A stretch of 64,000 bases of DNA, from positions 16,634,001 through 16,698,000 of the forward strand of contig JAPQWV010000018.1 in NCBI GenBank assembly GCA_027422505.1. The letters run 5' to 3'. Shown here in pieces: positions 46,081 to 56,348 of the stretch. The notes under the pieces are model-generated. The model saw only the letters and a program-made list of their open reading frames with translations, ran no database searches and was not told the origin of the DNA. Source of the DNA: Craterostigma plantagineum. Lineage: Eukaryota > Streptophyta > Magnoliopsida > Lamiales > Linderniaceae. The translations under genes and the position numbers were made by a program. The first letter of the stretch is position 1. Every line of letters begins with the position of its first letter.

Positions 46081-46600
46081 TTCAGGAGTGAGTTAAAGGT
46101 CCCTGGCGGGTACTCAGAGTCTTTACGGGTTCTCTGATATCAAACAAATACTAAGGACCCTGTTGACTACCTGAGGACCCTAGGCAAATCACGTTTGATT
46201 TTCTTACAATTTGGCGTGTCTAAAGACGGTTTTGTGTTCAATCTTTGGTGGTTTTGTAGTTTGCATCGGGGAAATAATATATGTTGGGAAACCTCAGCTT
46301 ATTTAAAATTTTGAGTTAGCACGTTGTGTTGAGTGATAATGAGGTATGATTGTTTGAATAATGTTCTACCACTTTCGTATAATATCGATGTTCCTTGTTT
46401 TTTATTAGCGACGCAATTGATTTATCATTAGTAGTGAATATTATTCATGACGAGCGGTTCCTTCAATTAAAGCGTTTCGAGGTTCAAAATCGTAGTCAAA
46501 ATTCGTTTGACTGAAAGGGTCCTCACAGGTTGCACAAGTTCTCACAACAAAATTTCAAAGCCGAACCTTTTCTTTTCCTGAGTACCCAATAATAACTGTC
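46081..46600. repeat. diverged direct copy of 40500-40780
   Basis: CGGGTACTCAGA, TTTACGGGTTCTCTGAT, CCTGTTGACTACCTGAGGAC and GTTTGACTGAAAGGGTCCTC occur in the same order at 40500-40690 and 46106-46525; the second copy has an extra ~250 bp in the middle. The units belong to the GGTTCTC/GAGTACC repeat system of the surrounding element. Confidence 0.65.
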
Positions 46601-46738
46601 AGGACTAATGCTTTCTCTATCAGATATGAATGTAACCCAGTATCGTTTCGATATAAATAGGCGGTGGAAATGGGTACATGACATCCGGCATGTAGGGTAA
46701 ATTTACTTTCGTATTAACGTCTCTAGACGACAACACTT

Positions 46739-46930
46739 CTAGTATTTGACTTTCACTAGTTCCAGTCCGCACGTATCCTCATCCACTCGGATGTTTTGCC
46801 ATCGACAATCCGGCACGGGACACCATTTGGAAGTATTATCATCGTTGATTGTCCATTGCCCACCGAATTGAAACACAATGTTTGTTAATGTCGTGCAGAT
46901 CACCTGAAAATTATGTGAAAAGACAACCAT
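46739..46930 (-). pseudogene. Mutator-type transposase N-terminal remnant
   Basis: Contains TNIVFQFGGQWTINDDNTSK and CRWQNIRVDEDTC. 'FQFGG.W' at the very start is typical of plant MuDR-like transposases, but the rest of the transposase is missing. It reads toward the interior of the element. The assignment rests on a short motif. Confidence 0.35.
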
Positions 46931-48089
46931 ATAAAATTCCTAGATACCCAAACCCTAGAAACCGTGCAAACCCTAAAATCCTATAAATGAAAAACCACAA
47001 AAATATTAAACCACAAAACCCTATATAAAAAACCCTAGAACATTACGAAACGTAAATTGCACAAAAACCTCAAAACCCTAAAAACCCTGGAAACCAAAAA
47101 TACGTTAAACCACAAAACCATAGAAATTATACAGCTTAGAACCTATAGGTTCTCAGATATATAACTGGTACTCGGAATCATTTCATAGCTGAGAACCTAT
47201 AGGTTCTCGGATATATGATGGGTACTTAGGAATCATTTCATAGCTGGTATTGGTTATAAAATTGAGAACCCGTATTGAAGAAGACGATATTGTATCCCTA
47301 CCACGAGATATCGCTACGTTTTGGGTTCACCGCTTCATATCAGACGGTGAAAAAAAAGGTCTTTGGACTCTTAAAACCCGCGAAAGAGAACCCAACATTC
47401 TGGTTCTCAGTGAAGTAACAGCAAAGAACCCAAACCTAACCGGAATTTGATTATGAAATTCATCAAGACGGCAATGACTTCGTTTAAATTAACTCAACAA
47501 ATAGCAAACCCACTCAAATTATAGTTGACGGACGAAAACCAGGAAAAATGACTTACTTTCGAGAACAATGAAACAAATATCTTGGTTGAATCACTCGACT
47601 TCAGCAAATCGAAAGTTTTTCTGAATTTTGTTTCTCAAATCGATTGTTGTTGAGGCCATAAATGATCGTTCGTGCATCATTAGTACTGATTAGTGATGGT
47701 GGTGGTTGTAGCCTCGTAAATGTCGTTGGGTTTTCTTTCTTTTTTTCAATTTTTTTATTTTTTTACCCCTGAATATCGTGGGTTGAGTTTCCTTTTCCTT
47801 TTTTTATTTCTTTTTTATTTATATATATTAATCGATGATTAGAGTTCAGCTAATGAAGTTATTTAAATGGAGGTCGTTTGATCAAAAACTTATAGTCAAC
47901 GAGGTCACTTTGCAAAAACTTATTGTCATTAAAATAATATTTATTCACCGATCTTCGGCAAAGATCGGAACTTCTCGAGCTATGGATGGACAGGCCATTT
48001 TCTCAGGAAATCAAGAGACAGAGCCCAAGTCAAACGCGACTTTGTAATTAGGCAACATTATGAGGAGCTGTTTGTATAATTTACCACAC

Positions 48090-48093
<4 letters not shown>
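46931..48093. other. right arm of the Mutator-like element and flanking spacer
   Basis: Holds AACCCTA/AAACCCT-rich sequence (46950-47110), more GGTTCTCAG and TGAGAACC words (47150-47260) and a T-rich run (47730-47820). From 47935 on is presumed host sequence leading to the kinase pseudogene. No gene recognised. Confidence 0.4.

Positions 48094-48142
<49 letters not shown>
48094..48142. repeat. (GA)n microsatellite
   Basis: About 24 uninterrupted GA units, 220 bp upstream of the kinase start codon, in what would be its 5' leader or promoter. Confidence 0.95.
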
Positions 48143-48144
<2 letters not shown>

Positions 48145-48362
48145 GCACGTGCGATTTGTGTTTGGTCTATGGGGCCATTTCTCTTGCTGAGTCTTTCTTG
48201 TCTTTCACAGATAATTATGACCACTGGACGAAGACTCGATGCTTTTCGCCGGCTATATTAGTTGGAAAAATCCGACATTTCTTTTTCTTTTTCTTATCTC
48301 CTTTCTGTTCTGTTTATCTCTTTCAGTTTTGCAAAAAACTTGAAGGCGTCCCTGTTCGTACG

Positions 48363-50488
48363 ATGGCCGACGATAACAAGGTAAAGGGCCTTTCTTTACT
48401 TTCCCCACTTTTCAAGCTTTGACTGTTTCTCTCTTCTTTAGTTTCTTTCTCAAGAAATGCGATTCGTATGACGTACTTTTTTTCTTCTGCCCAAGTCTAT
48501 CTTCTTGTCTTTCGAATCTTCAAGAAATTGCAGATCTGTTCTTTCTTGTACTTGGAAAGATCTGTTTTTTTTCAGCACAGTTGTGAAAAAAGTTCAGATC
48601 TTTAACTTCGTAGCTGAATATTTGGTAAAGTTTGCCTATTTCTTGTTTGATTTTTCCTCCTGATGTTGATGGCTAGTTCCAAACTTCTCTGCCTCATCGC
48701 TTCTTACTTTGAATATAAATCAATTACCTGTAGCTATTGGGTTCATGATTCTTGATCTGATAAATATTGCAGATCTTGTATGGCTGACTATCTTCCTTCT
48801 ATAGTCAGCTTAAGTCAGCTGATTATTTACGTTAATCATCATAGTTTTGCTCAAAGCCACAAATTTTTTATACTAATTTCACTCGATTAACCTGTAGATA
48901 TCATATCAGGCCATGTAATGGACGGCAATGATGCTGTCGCCGGTCACATAGTTTCTATTACCACGGGCGGCAAGAATGGAGAACCTAAGCAGGTGAATCC
49001 ATTTATCTTCTTAGTATCGAGTATCATGTAGTTGATAGCTTATTAAATAAGAACAATGATTTCTCAATCGATGAATTCGTGACTTACTACGTGCTTTTCT
49101 CCTTAGCATTGCCCAGCTTAGCTTCCTCTATGTGTTGATTTAATCATTAGTTTTGTTTCTGATATCGTAAATCTTGTGAACCTAAGAATTATCGATTATT
49201 GCTTATCTTCTCCATGATCTTATGGCATTTTTATACAGACTGTTAGCTATATGGCAGAGAGAGTTGTGGGCAATGGCTCGTTTGGAGTTGTATTTCAGGT
49301 ACGTTTATCCATACCCCTTAAGCGCAAATTTATCTCATTTTCTGCATTTTTTTTCTTTGCATTTTGTGTTTAATTTATTGTGATGCCTCTGTATAGGCGA
49401 AATGTATAGAAACCGGCGAAACTGTGGCAATAAAGAAGGTATTACAAGACCGAAGATACAAGAGCCGTGAGCTGCAGCTGATGAGGACTATGGATCATCC
49501 CAACATAGTTTCATTAAAGAACTGTTCCTACTCAACTACGACTAAGAACGAGCTCTTCCTAAACTCAGCCATGGAGTACGTCCCAGAATCCATGTTCCAT
49601 GTTCTTCAGCAGTACAACAGCGTGGGCCAGAGGATGCCCCTTGTTTTATGTCAAGCTTTACACCTACCAAGTTAAGTTTAATCTCATTTCTACTTACTCG
49701 CTGATCTGTTCGAATGATGCATTTCTTGTTTTCTTATTACAACGTTTTAATCTGGGAATTGTATGCTCTTTGCAGATATTTAGAGGTTGGCTTACATGCA
49801 TTCTGTTGCTAAAGTGTGCCACAGAGACTTGAAGCCTCAAAATGTCTTGGTATGCATATAATTTTTCTATGAATAGGCACAAATAAGCACATCATTCTCC
49901 TTTTGTTGATATTATTACGCGTGTTTTGTTTTTTGGTGTAGGTTGATCCAATTACTCATCAGGTGAAAATATGCGACTTTGGAAGTGCAAAAGTATTGGT
50001 AAGTCATATGGTATATCTGGTTTACTCTACATATCTGCTTGAGTATATTTATATGTAAATTTGCAAAAAATTGATTATGTGTTATCAGGTCCAAGGCGAA
50101 GCAAATATATGATATATCTGCTCGATCGATATTCGGTCAGTTGGTTGTATACTTGCTGAGCTTCTTCTAGGCCAAGTGGGCGGTGCCATTCAAAGTTAAA
50201 TTTTCTTTCATAGTTTATTCATATATCCCTTTTTTTTCTAAGATGTATATCGAAAAACCTGCAGCTTTTGTTTCCCGGGGAAAATACCGTTGATATGCTT
50301 GTAGAGATCATCAAGGCAAGTCTTCTTCCTGCAAATGATTTTTCTTCTATTATTTCACAATTTGCAATTAATGGATTCGTTTTATTACAGGTTCTTGGAA
50401 CTCCAACGAGAGAGGAAGTACGTTTATGAATCCAAACTACAAGGATTTTAGGTTTCCTCAGATTAAGGCCAGCCCTGTCACAAGGTAC
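48363..50488 (+). pseudogene. GSK3/SHAGGY-like protein kinase
   Basis: Exons visible: 48363-48380 (MADDNK), 48898-48992 (SGHVMDGNDAVAGHIVS), 49239-49298 (ERVVGNGSFGVVFQ, Gly loop), 49397-49673 ([20 protein letters not shown], with the Lys), 49774-49850 (the HRDLKPQN block, but one base lost so the frame breaks), 49942-49999 (CDFGSAKVL), then GEANI, a deletion covering the activation-loop/APE block, ILAELLLGQ, FPGENTVDMLVEIIK and VLGTPTREE, ending about 50488. The plant family acts in brassinosteroid and other signalling. Introns are retained, so this is a decayed genomic copy. The 3' part is missing and a (TA)n run follows. Confidence 0.85.
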
Positions 50489-50585
50489 TGCAGCAGATTA
50501 GTTTCTTCTTCTAATAGACGATATCTCAGAGTTTCATTTTGGCGTTTTATGCTTATTACGAATTAAGATTAAGAATCCCATATTG

Positions 50586-50586
50586 T

Positions 50587-50646
<60 letters not shown>
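50586..50646. repeat. (TA)n microsatellite
   Basis: About 30 TA units, interrupted once, just downstream of the last kinase exon. Confidence 0.9.
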
Positions 50647-50648
<2 letters not shown>

Positions 50649-50997
50649 CAGTTAGATTAATAGGTATTGTAGGGATTGATTTAATTTTTGGAATATTGGG
50701 TACTAAATTGACGGACCCAGTAAAGATCAGGTCAGGTTGACTCGGAAAACATTTACGGGCTGAAGATAAACCGACCTATTTGATCCAACTGATCGACAAA
50801 AATACGCCCTCTTACATCCATTCCCTCAGCGTTCTCGGTGCGCCATAAGGCGTTGCACAAGCATCCCATTTGTTGAGGTAAACTCTTTCCCGAGGTAAAA
50901 TCTTTGAACACTCGTTGTATTAATCTTCTTATCTGCGACAATTTCCTCGACGGCGAACGCCGCTTATCCCTATTGCTACCGCTGAACGGATACTAAT
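50647..50997. other. interval between kinase relic and gypsy LTR
   Basis: A minus-strand frame (50753-50941) with RLIQRVFKDFTSGKSLPQQM and GCLCNALWRTENAEGMD looks coding-like but I do not recognise it. Nothing else is seen. Confidence 0.25.
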
Positions 50998-51465
50998 TGT
51001 TGGGGTTTTTTGACGTATAAGCAGAGTTGTTGAGTTTTTAGGCGATTCTTAATAGCTTTCTTCTCGGGAGTAGTTTTGATAAGAACGAGAATCGAAAATC
51101 AACGGTGAAGCACCGTTGCCCAAATCAACGATAAACGTTGCCCAAAATCAACGATAAAATACCGTTGCCCAAAGCCTTTAGGCTAAACCCTCTTTATTAT
51201 CCGATAAGATCCATATTACAGAACGGTTGACGCCTATTTATAGACTCTACTACGATACTAATTAAGGACGTAATTCTAGATAATCAATAATAATAAATGC
51301 TAGGAAATCCTAATAATTAATTAGAAGATCTCCTTTTATTTAAAAAATTAATCCTAATAATTAATGCTAAGATATCCTTCCTTCCGCTCACGAAAAGTGG
51401 GCTCAAGCCCGTCCCCGCCGTTGCTAACCCGATATGGGCCTCAGCCCATGCCCCGCTCTCTATCA
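50998..51465 (-). repeat. gypsy LTR, about 468 bp
   Basis: On the minus strand it starts TGATAGAGAGCGGGG directly after the purine run AAGGGGAATGGAAT and ends CCCCAACA at 50998. It follows a gypsy coding tail, so it is a 3' LTR. No partner LTR or duplication was found. AACCGTTGCCC-type words repeat near 51110-51180. Confidence 0.6.
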
Positions 51466-51596
51466 ATTCCATTCCCCTTCGAAATAACCTTGTCCTCAAG
51501 GTTGAAGTCCGAAAACTGGGTCTGAACGGTGCCCGAATTCATCCCCGAACCACTGAAAGTCTGACCCTCTCGCCCTTCACTCTGAAAAGTACCGAC
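51466..51596 (-). pseudogene. 3' end of a gypsy polyprotein
   Basis: Minus-strand sequence reads QTQFSDFNLEDKVISKG just before the purine tract. 'FxxFNLEDKV' is the usual ending of a large group of plant gypsy polyproteins. Only about 40 codons remain, joined directly to exonuclease-derived sequence at about 51597. Confidence 0.55.
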
Positions 51597-52510
51597 ACAA
51601 ACAATCTCGGAATAACATGCAACCTCGACAAATGTATTCGGATCAAGAATGACAATGCCGACTTCAATAATCTGAATATCTCATGTAGGAACCGTGATGT
51701 AGGCAAACGCCAACTTTCTCGAATCACGGATATTGTACTGAACCTGCCAAATAAAGTAAGCGATTTCATCATCAAACAATACTTAACAATCGCATGCCAA
51801 GTTAAGAAAAGCAAGTATTATATGAAAGTAACCTCCGATGTCATAGAAAAGCAAATTTATTGCAATGGAATAACTATAATGTAATGATAAAAGGGAAAAT
51901 TTATCACTTCTTTAGATGCATAGCAGTGTTTTATGACCTCAAAAGTTAGGCGTGCATCATCCAAAGCTTTGAAAGAACAAATACTCGGTTTACTTAGGAT
52001 AATGATTTGATCAGTTTGCAACCACTCATATCGAGAAAAATAATATACTTAAAAACAAAAGTTTCACTTACCTATGAGTGTGGGTCGAGCCCAAAATATT
52101 TTGCAAAATCTAACGGAAATAAAACTACAAAGAAAGATTGCGGACGATACTCCCATAAAGAAATAATATATTGTGAGGAGATTGACTTTTAAATAAAATA
52201 TCATCTTTATTCCTATAACTTGGTCAAGTTTGAAAGTTCATATTGAAAAGACTATAATCATAGAATCGGGGAGTTTCAATACAAATAAGAGAATAAGTCT
52301 TACCTTTTCGCCGTTAGCTTTGATTTAAATTTATTTGTTATATGCATCGTATCAATGATTTTATTATTCTCTGGAAGTTCTCAAATAGCGTTTGCCAAAT
52401 GCTTTGTCAAATTCTGAGTTGAAAGTTATTCATGTATTCTCTGTCAAATGAATAGTAGCTATTATATTGAATGTAATACAATATAATGTCGAACAATTAC
52501 CATGTAATAG
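51597..52510 (-). pseudogene. NEN-like exonuclease fragments, out of order
   Basis: On the minus strand, AKYFGLDPHS before GTAAG (about 52107-52070) and ALDDARLTFEVIKHCYASK (about 51975-51915) correspond to the last part of the DEDDh domain. Further along, after TTTGGCAG (51762), come KLAFAYITV and EVGIVILDPNTFVEVACYSE (51740-51600), the first part. The N-terminal part thus follows the C-terminal part, as if two tandem copies were joined by deletion. The first acidic motif (usually FDVET) is lost. 51843-52510 matches 7265-7985, and 51597-51665 matches the foldback loop near 3570-3632. Confidence 0.4.
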
Positions 52511-53645
52511 GTGTCGAATCCTAGCGGCAATCCCTGAAAAGAGCATAGCATTAGACAGAAGACCAACCTCGTTTATCCCACTATTGATGCTTAGCAACTG
52601 ATATTATCTTTGTCTTCTTTATTAGGTCTAACTAACGAACCAAAGAGTCAATCTCGATAAACCTACGATCGCCCCGAACTCCAACATTGCCCATTTAATC
52701 TGTTGACCTCTAGGTCTCAGATAACGACTTTCGATCTGAGTCACGAAAATCATTGAGAATGTAAAGTTGACGTTTCAATTTCAGATCTCAGCCAGAAAAC
52801 ATAGAGTACTTCTTGTCTGATCTCTGGAAAGATAATATTAATTCAAATCAAGTGTAAACTAGGAGTTTGTGCTGGAGAATATACAAGTCCCTTGTTCCTT
52901 ATCAATAGGCAGGGCAATATGAAAACAAAGAAAAAGAGTGTCCACTGTTCAGTTAATCAGAGAGCATTATTAGTAATCCATTTACTCCTCCAGTCACTGT
53001 ATCTCAAGCGCTTCACCTACTCCAACGGATATCAAACGCATTCCCCAATTTTCAACCCAATCGACACCCAACCCATCAACTCAAAATTTTTTAACTATTA
53101 TAATAATATCTCAAAAATCATTTTATTACATTTGACCATGGAAGCAGTGGCACTGGCGTAGATGGAGGAGCTCAACTCAGGCGCGGCAGCGAAGGAGATG
53201 GACAGATGGGATGAAGTCGTGAGGCGCAGGTCTTTGGTCGAGCGAGGCCCAGACACGATTGCTTGCAAGGTCGAAGACGAAAACAACGGTGATTGGGAGG
53301 TGGGTAGAAGACGAACACATTGTAACAACAAATTTAATTTGTAAATTAAAGTTGAGCTTTCTTGGGCCATAAATTAAAATTATTTCAAATATACTCGCTT
53401 AATTTTAATTTGAACTTAGTATTGTCATCTTATATTAAATAAAAAATAAAATTGATCTAATTTGTAAAATTTGTGGGTAATATTGAAAATTTGTAGAGTT
53501 GATGAGGACGAGAATATTGCAAGAATATTCTTTTGAGTTTGAGAATGATTGTAATGGTTGGAGAATACTTATTGCATTTTGAGTTTGAAAATGGATTTGA
53601 GTTTGAGAATGAGTTTTTCAATTGGAGATTATATAAAACATCATA
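52511..53645. other. interval without a recognised gene
   Basis: Two opposite overlapping frames at 53098-53370 (for example MEELNSGAAAKEMDRWDEVV on the plus strand) look weakly coding-like but match nothing I know. GAGTTTGAGAATG words recur at 53535-53615. Confidence 0.3.
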
Positions 53646-53828
53646 TGTGAGGGAGAAGTGTCTCGCATCGGTTACAACGAGAAAAATTAATGGGTATATA
53701 AGCTGATGAGTCACTTCTAATGTCACCAATTGATTTTTAGAAAGGAACCCCATCAGCTTATGAGGTCCCCTCTATCCTTCGTGTGGTGCATATACGCGGT
53801 CCCCGGAAATTTAACATGGTATCAGAGC
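53646..53828 (+). mobile_element. small LTR (171 bp) with primer-binding site
   Basis: It starts TGTGAGGGAGAAGTGTCTCG, continues with CATCGG, has a TATA-like TGGGTATATAAG near 53690, ends TTTAACA at 53816, and is followed at once by TGGTATCAGAGC (53817-53828), the initiator-Met primer-binding site. Short LTRs of this type occur in TRIM elements. No downstream LTR was found, so only the 5' end remains. Confidence 0.6.
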
Positions 53829-54269
53829 GGTAGATCCGGCGGATCCTGTGAGGTTCAAAAAGATTAGCGTTGCTCATTCGACTCAATTTGAAAATAGTAA
53901 ATATCATGAGAGTTCGAAACAAAAAAAATGGTGCTCCTGTTCAATTTAAAAATAAACGGGCTCACATGTTTTCCGTACAGTAGAGAGACATATAATGATG
54001 TCAATGTATGTACATCGCAGTTGGACATCTAATTACAAATTTGGTAATTATTAAAGAGACTTGTCGTATTATTATTATCATTGTTATTGTGTATTTTGAT
54101 AATTATGCACTTATGTGAAAGCAATATGACTATTAAAATTTAAAAATTGTTAGGTAAAAAAATTCAATTGAAAATAAACACAGTTAAGAAAGTTAATAGT
54201 GCAAATGCATATTTGAGTTTCCATTTAGAGAGAGTCACAACAAACATATTTTGGGTTTCATTTGCAGTA
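53829..54269. other. sequence downstream of the small LTR
   Basis: It may include the internal part of the LTR element (to about 53950), then AT-rich sequence. Nothing coding. Confidence 0.3.
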
Positions 54270-54274
54270 GTACG

Positions 54275-54418
54275 TGTTGGGGACAAAAAAATGTCCCACA
54301 TGGAATAGTTTGACAACTTTGGACTTGTTTATAAGCTTGTGGCTTAATCCTTATGTTGCCAAAGTCGAACAATTTGGGCTTTAGGGGTTGGGCTCAATTA
54401 AGATTTTTATTCGTAACA
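54275..54418. mobile_element. TRIM-like solo LTR, 144 bp, TSD GTACG
   Basis: It starts TGTTGGGGACAAAAAAATGT, then CCCACATGG, and ends TTCGTAACA. GTACG is duplicated at 54270-54274 and 54419-54423. TG...CA ends and the 5-bp duplication fit an LTR retrotransposon reduced to one LTR. Confidence 0.75.
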
Positions 54419-54423
54419 GTACG

Positions 54424-54769
54424 GATGGAGAAGAATTCGAGAATGCGATTGGATTTGGGAATCCGTTATGAGATGGTTGTAACTTGTTGTATGCGTGCCC
54501 ATATTCACTATACACTGGTTAATTTTCTCGTCCCTTATCTGACGGTTGCTAGTGAGTAGACTTGTGGTGATGTGTGAACGGTGGATGATAGGATGATTTT
54601 ATTGCCCCATTTTTCATGGTCCCATTTGAAATCATTTCTTGGAAAGAGCGAGATCTCTACATTACAACATGATCACTGTGCGTTTATTTAGTGTTTACAA
54701 ACCTCTCTAGAGAGCTAAGTTGACTCGAAACCCCAAAAAAAATCAACCAGACACCTCTTACCTATCTTG
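54424..54769. repeat. copy of sequence split at 55437-56115
   Basis: GTGGTGATGTGTG, ATTGCCCCATTTTTCATGG, TTTGAAATCATTTCTT and ACATGATCACTGTGCGTTTA in order at 54560-54690 match GTGGTGATGTGTG (55474), then after a MITE ATTGCCCTCATTTTTGTG, TTTGAAATCTTTTCTT and ACATGATCACGGTGTGTTTA at 56040-56102. This is a local direct duplication of a non-coding segment. Confidence 0.6.
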
Positions 54770-55200
54770 GCCCAAAAACTTGTGAGTCTACGTAAGAAAA
54801 AGGAACATTATTATCTTCATTATTGCTCTTGTTACTATTACCATCCACCACCCTGTGATCATAAGTATGATGATCCCTCATTCCATGATCTCTATACACT
54901 AGAACCTCATCGAGCCCGTCCCCGCTCCCCTCCACTGTCGAAGCCTCGGCGAATCTCCTCCAGTAGAACCTCAAATGATGTCAGCAACTTAAGCCATCGT
55001 TGGCCTTAGATATGGCTCTTCATGTATGCAACACAGAGCCACGCGGACCAATCTCTTGACCTCCTCGTTTGTGTCCCTATCCTCGAGCCTCGGGTCCGCT
55101 AGCTCCAGGTAAGTCCCCTCTTGTGCATTTCGAACGCGTATAGAGGAAAATAGTCCATGTCAACAAAGCTTAGTGAGCTGTTGTTGTTATCGTTGGTGTT
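54770..55200 (-). pseudogene. S-domain (G-lectin) receptor-like kinase, C-terminal relic
   Basis: On the minus strand: SSLSFVDMDYFPLYAFEMHK (about 55185-55130), LELADPRLEDRDTNEEVKRL and VRVALCCIHEEPYLRPTMA (55110-55005), a stop, then RFYWRRFAEASTVEGSGDGL (54970-54905). This is the end of a plant receptor-like kinase domain (the last helices with 'RPTM') plus a C-terminal tail of the type I recall from At5g35370-like kinases. Stops and frameshifts break it and no upstream kinase or lectin domain is present. Confidence 0.6.
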
Positions 55201-55503
55201 TCTGTTCGATCGTTGTTGTTGTTCAAGTTCATGACTTTGGCTTCATGTACAGGGCCCACAGTTTTGAATAGGAAGAACATGAGGGGGGATCAGCTGGTGA
55301 CGGTGCAAGTGGAGATACCGAAGCGTGTGAGCGGAGAGGAGAGGAGAGGAAGCTTATTGAGGAGCTCGCGAGCCTCAAGAAAGACAAGGTTGCTGCTGCA
55401 AAGAGATGAGGTTGTTGGTGTATGCGGTTAGTTTTCTCTCGTCTCGTCCTTTATCTGCGAATGTTTGCTGGCTGTGGTGATGTGTGCAAGAGACGGATAG
55501 GAT
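55201..55503. other. interval with a weak coding-like stretch
   Basis: Plus strand near 55310-55405 reads ERRGEERKLIEELASLKKDK then VAAAKR to a stop, coiled-coil-like, not recognised. The segment from 55437 on belongs to the direct duplication described at 54424-54769. Confidence 0.3.
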
Positions 55504-56009
55504 TAGTACTGTCAAAACGGGCCGGCCCGTAGCCCGCCAAAGCCCGCCATAGGCGGGGCAGGGGAGGGCTAGCCCGCCTACTGGCGAGCCTGCAAAATGA
55601 AGGCACAGCCCGCCTGCAGGCGGGTAGCGGGCCTGGTGGGCTTAGCCCGCCAGTTTTAAAAAATTTAAAAAAAAAAGAAAAAAAATGATAAAAAATAATA
55701 ATAATGAAGATTTCAAATTGAAAAATATATTTAATTTAATCAAATTCTTTAATATTAACTTTTTTATGTTATTAAAGTATAAATCATAATTTAAAAATAT
55801 AAAAATCAATATAATTTATTAGTAAATCTATTATATAATATAATTATATTTATTTTTATTTTTGGGCGGGCCTACCAGCGGCCCGCCGAGTCCGCCCCGC
55901 CAAAGCCCGCCCAGGCCCGCCTCCAAGCGGGCCTAGAATTTCAGAGCCCGCTCCACCACTTTGGTGGGGCGGGGCGGCCCGCGGGCCCAGGACCGTTTTG
56001 ACAGTACTA
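55504..56009. mobile_element. hAT-like MITE of the CTGTCAAA family, 506 bp
   Basis: GATAGGAT (55496-55503) and GATATGAT (56010-56017) flank it (7/8). The ends are TAGTACTGTCAAAACGG and its exact complement. Subterminal arrays of GGCCCGCC/GGCGGGC surround an AT-rich core. It lies in the same repeat family as 27998-28512. Confidence 0.8.
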
Positions 56010-56017
56010 GATATGAT

Positions 56018-56249
56018 GGTTTTAGATGATGATATTATTATTGCCCTCATTTTTGTGTCTTATTTTGAAATCTTTTCTTACTACATGATCACGGTGTGTT
56101 TAGTTTAGTGTTTACATTCCTCCTCAACGAGATTTCGAAAGAATTTCATGATCGCGACGTATTGATTGAAACGACGAATCTTCTCTCCGAGAGGATCTCT
56201 ATACCGAGCACGAATAAGACGGCGCTGATCAATGACAAAACGGCCAGGG
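56018..56249. other. non-coding segment upstream of the gene X promoter block
   Basis: The first ~90 bp belong to the direct duplication with 54560-54690. The rest (to 56249) is unassigned; an open frame across 56096-56347 runs into the promoter block and the MULE end, so it is not a gene. Confidence 0.3.
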
Positions 56250-56348
56250 GAAATAACGTCCGGACCGATGCATTATTTATGCCGCCGCGGACCATCTTTG
56301 AGGCTTCGTTAACAGTCTTGATCAACCAACGTCGGTTTAAAGTATAAA
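56250..56348 (+). promoter_or_regulatory. distal promoter block of gene X, cut off by the MULE
   Basis: ATAACGTCCGG, GATGCATTATTTATGCCGCC, ACCATCTTTGAGGCTTCG and CAACGTCGGTTTAAAGTATA are conserved with copy B (12049-12150) and partly copy A (6668-6735). In copy B the conserved sequence continues directly into ATCATTAATTATTGGGCC; here the continuation lies at 59466, on the other side of the MULE. Confidence 0.65.

Larger units (their letters stand above)
38339..47934. mobile_element. large decayed Mutator-like element with DUF1985/Ulp1 remnants
   Basis: The left end (38339: GGGTATTTTTTCTAAATGAC, then CTCG and GACCTCCATTT) is imperfectly matched by the complement of the right end (GTGACCTCGTTG..., GACCTCCATTT, up to about 47934), about 75 bp of decayed TIR. 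TAATATTTT and TAATATTTA flank it (8/9). It holds a DUF1985/Ulp1 remnant on the left, a transposase-like N-terminus on the right, many GGTTCTCAG/CTGAGTACC words, and two inserted MITEs, one with an L1. Exact ends are uncertain. Confidence 0.5.

Noticed and set aside
56096..56347. 83-codon open frame on the plus strand
   Set aside because: It crosses the gene X promoter block and ends in the MULE TIR, so it is an accidental frame.
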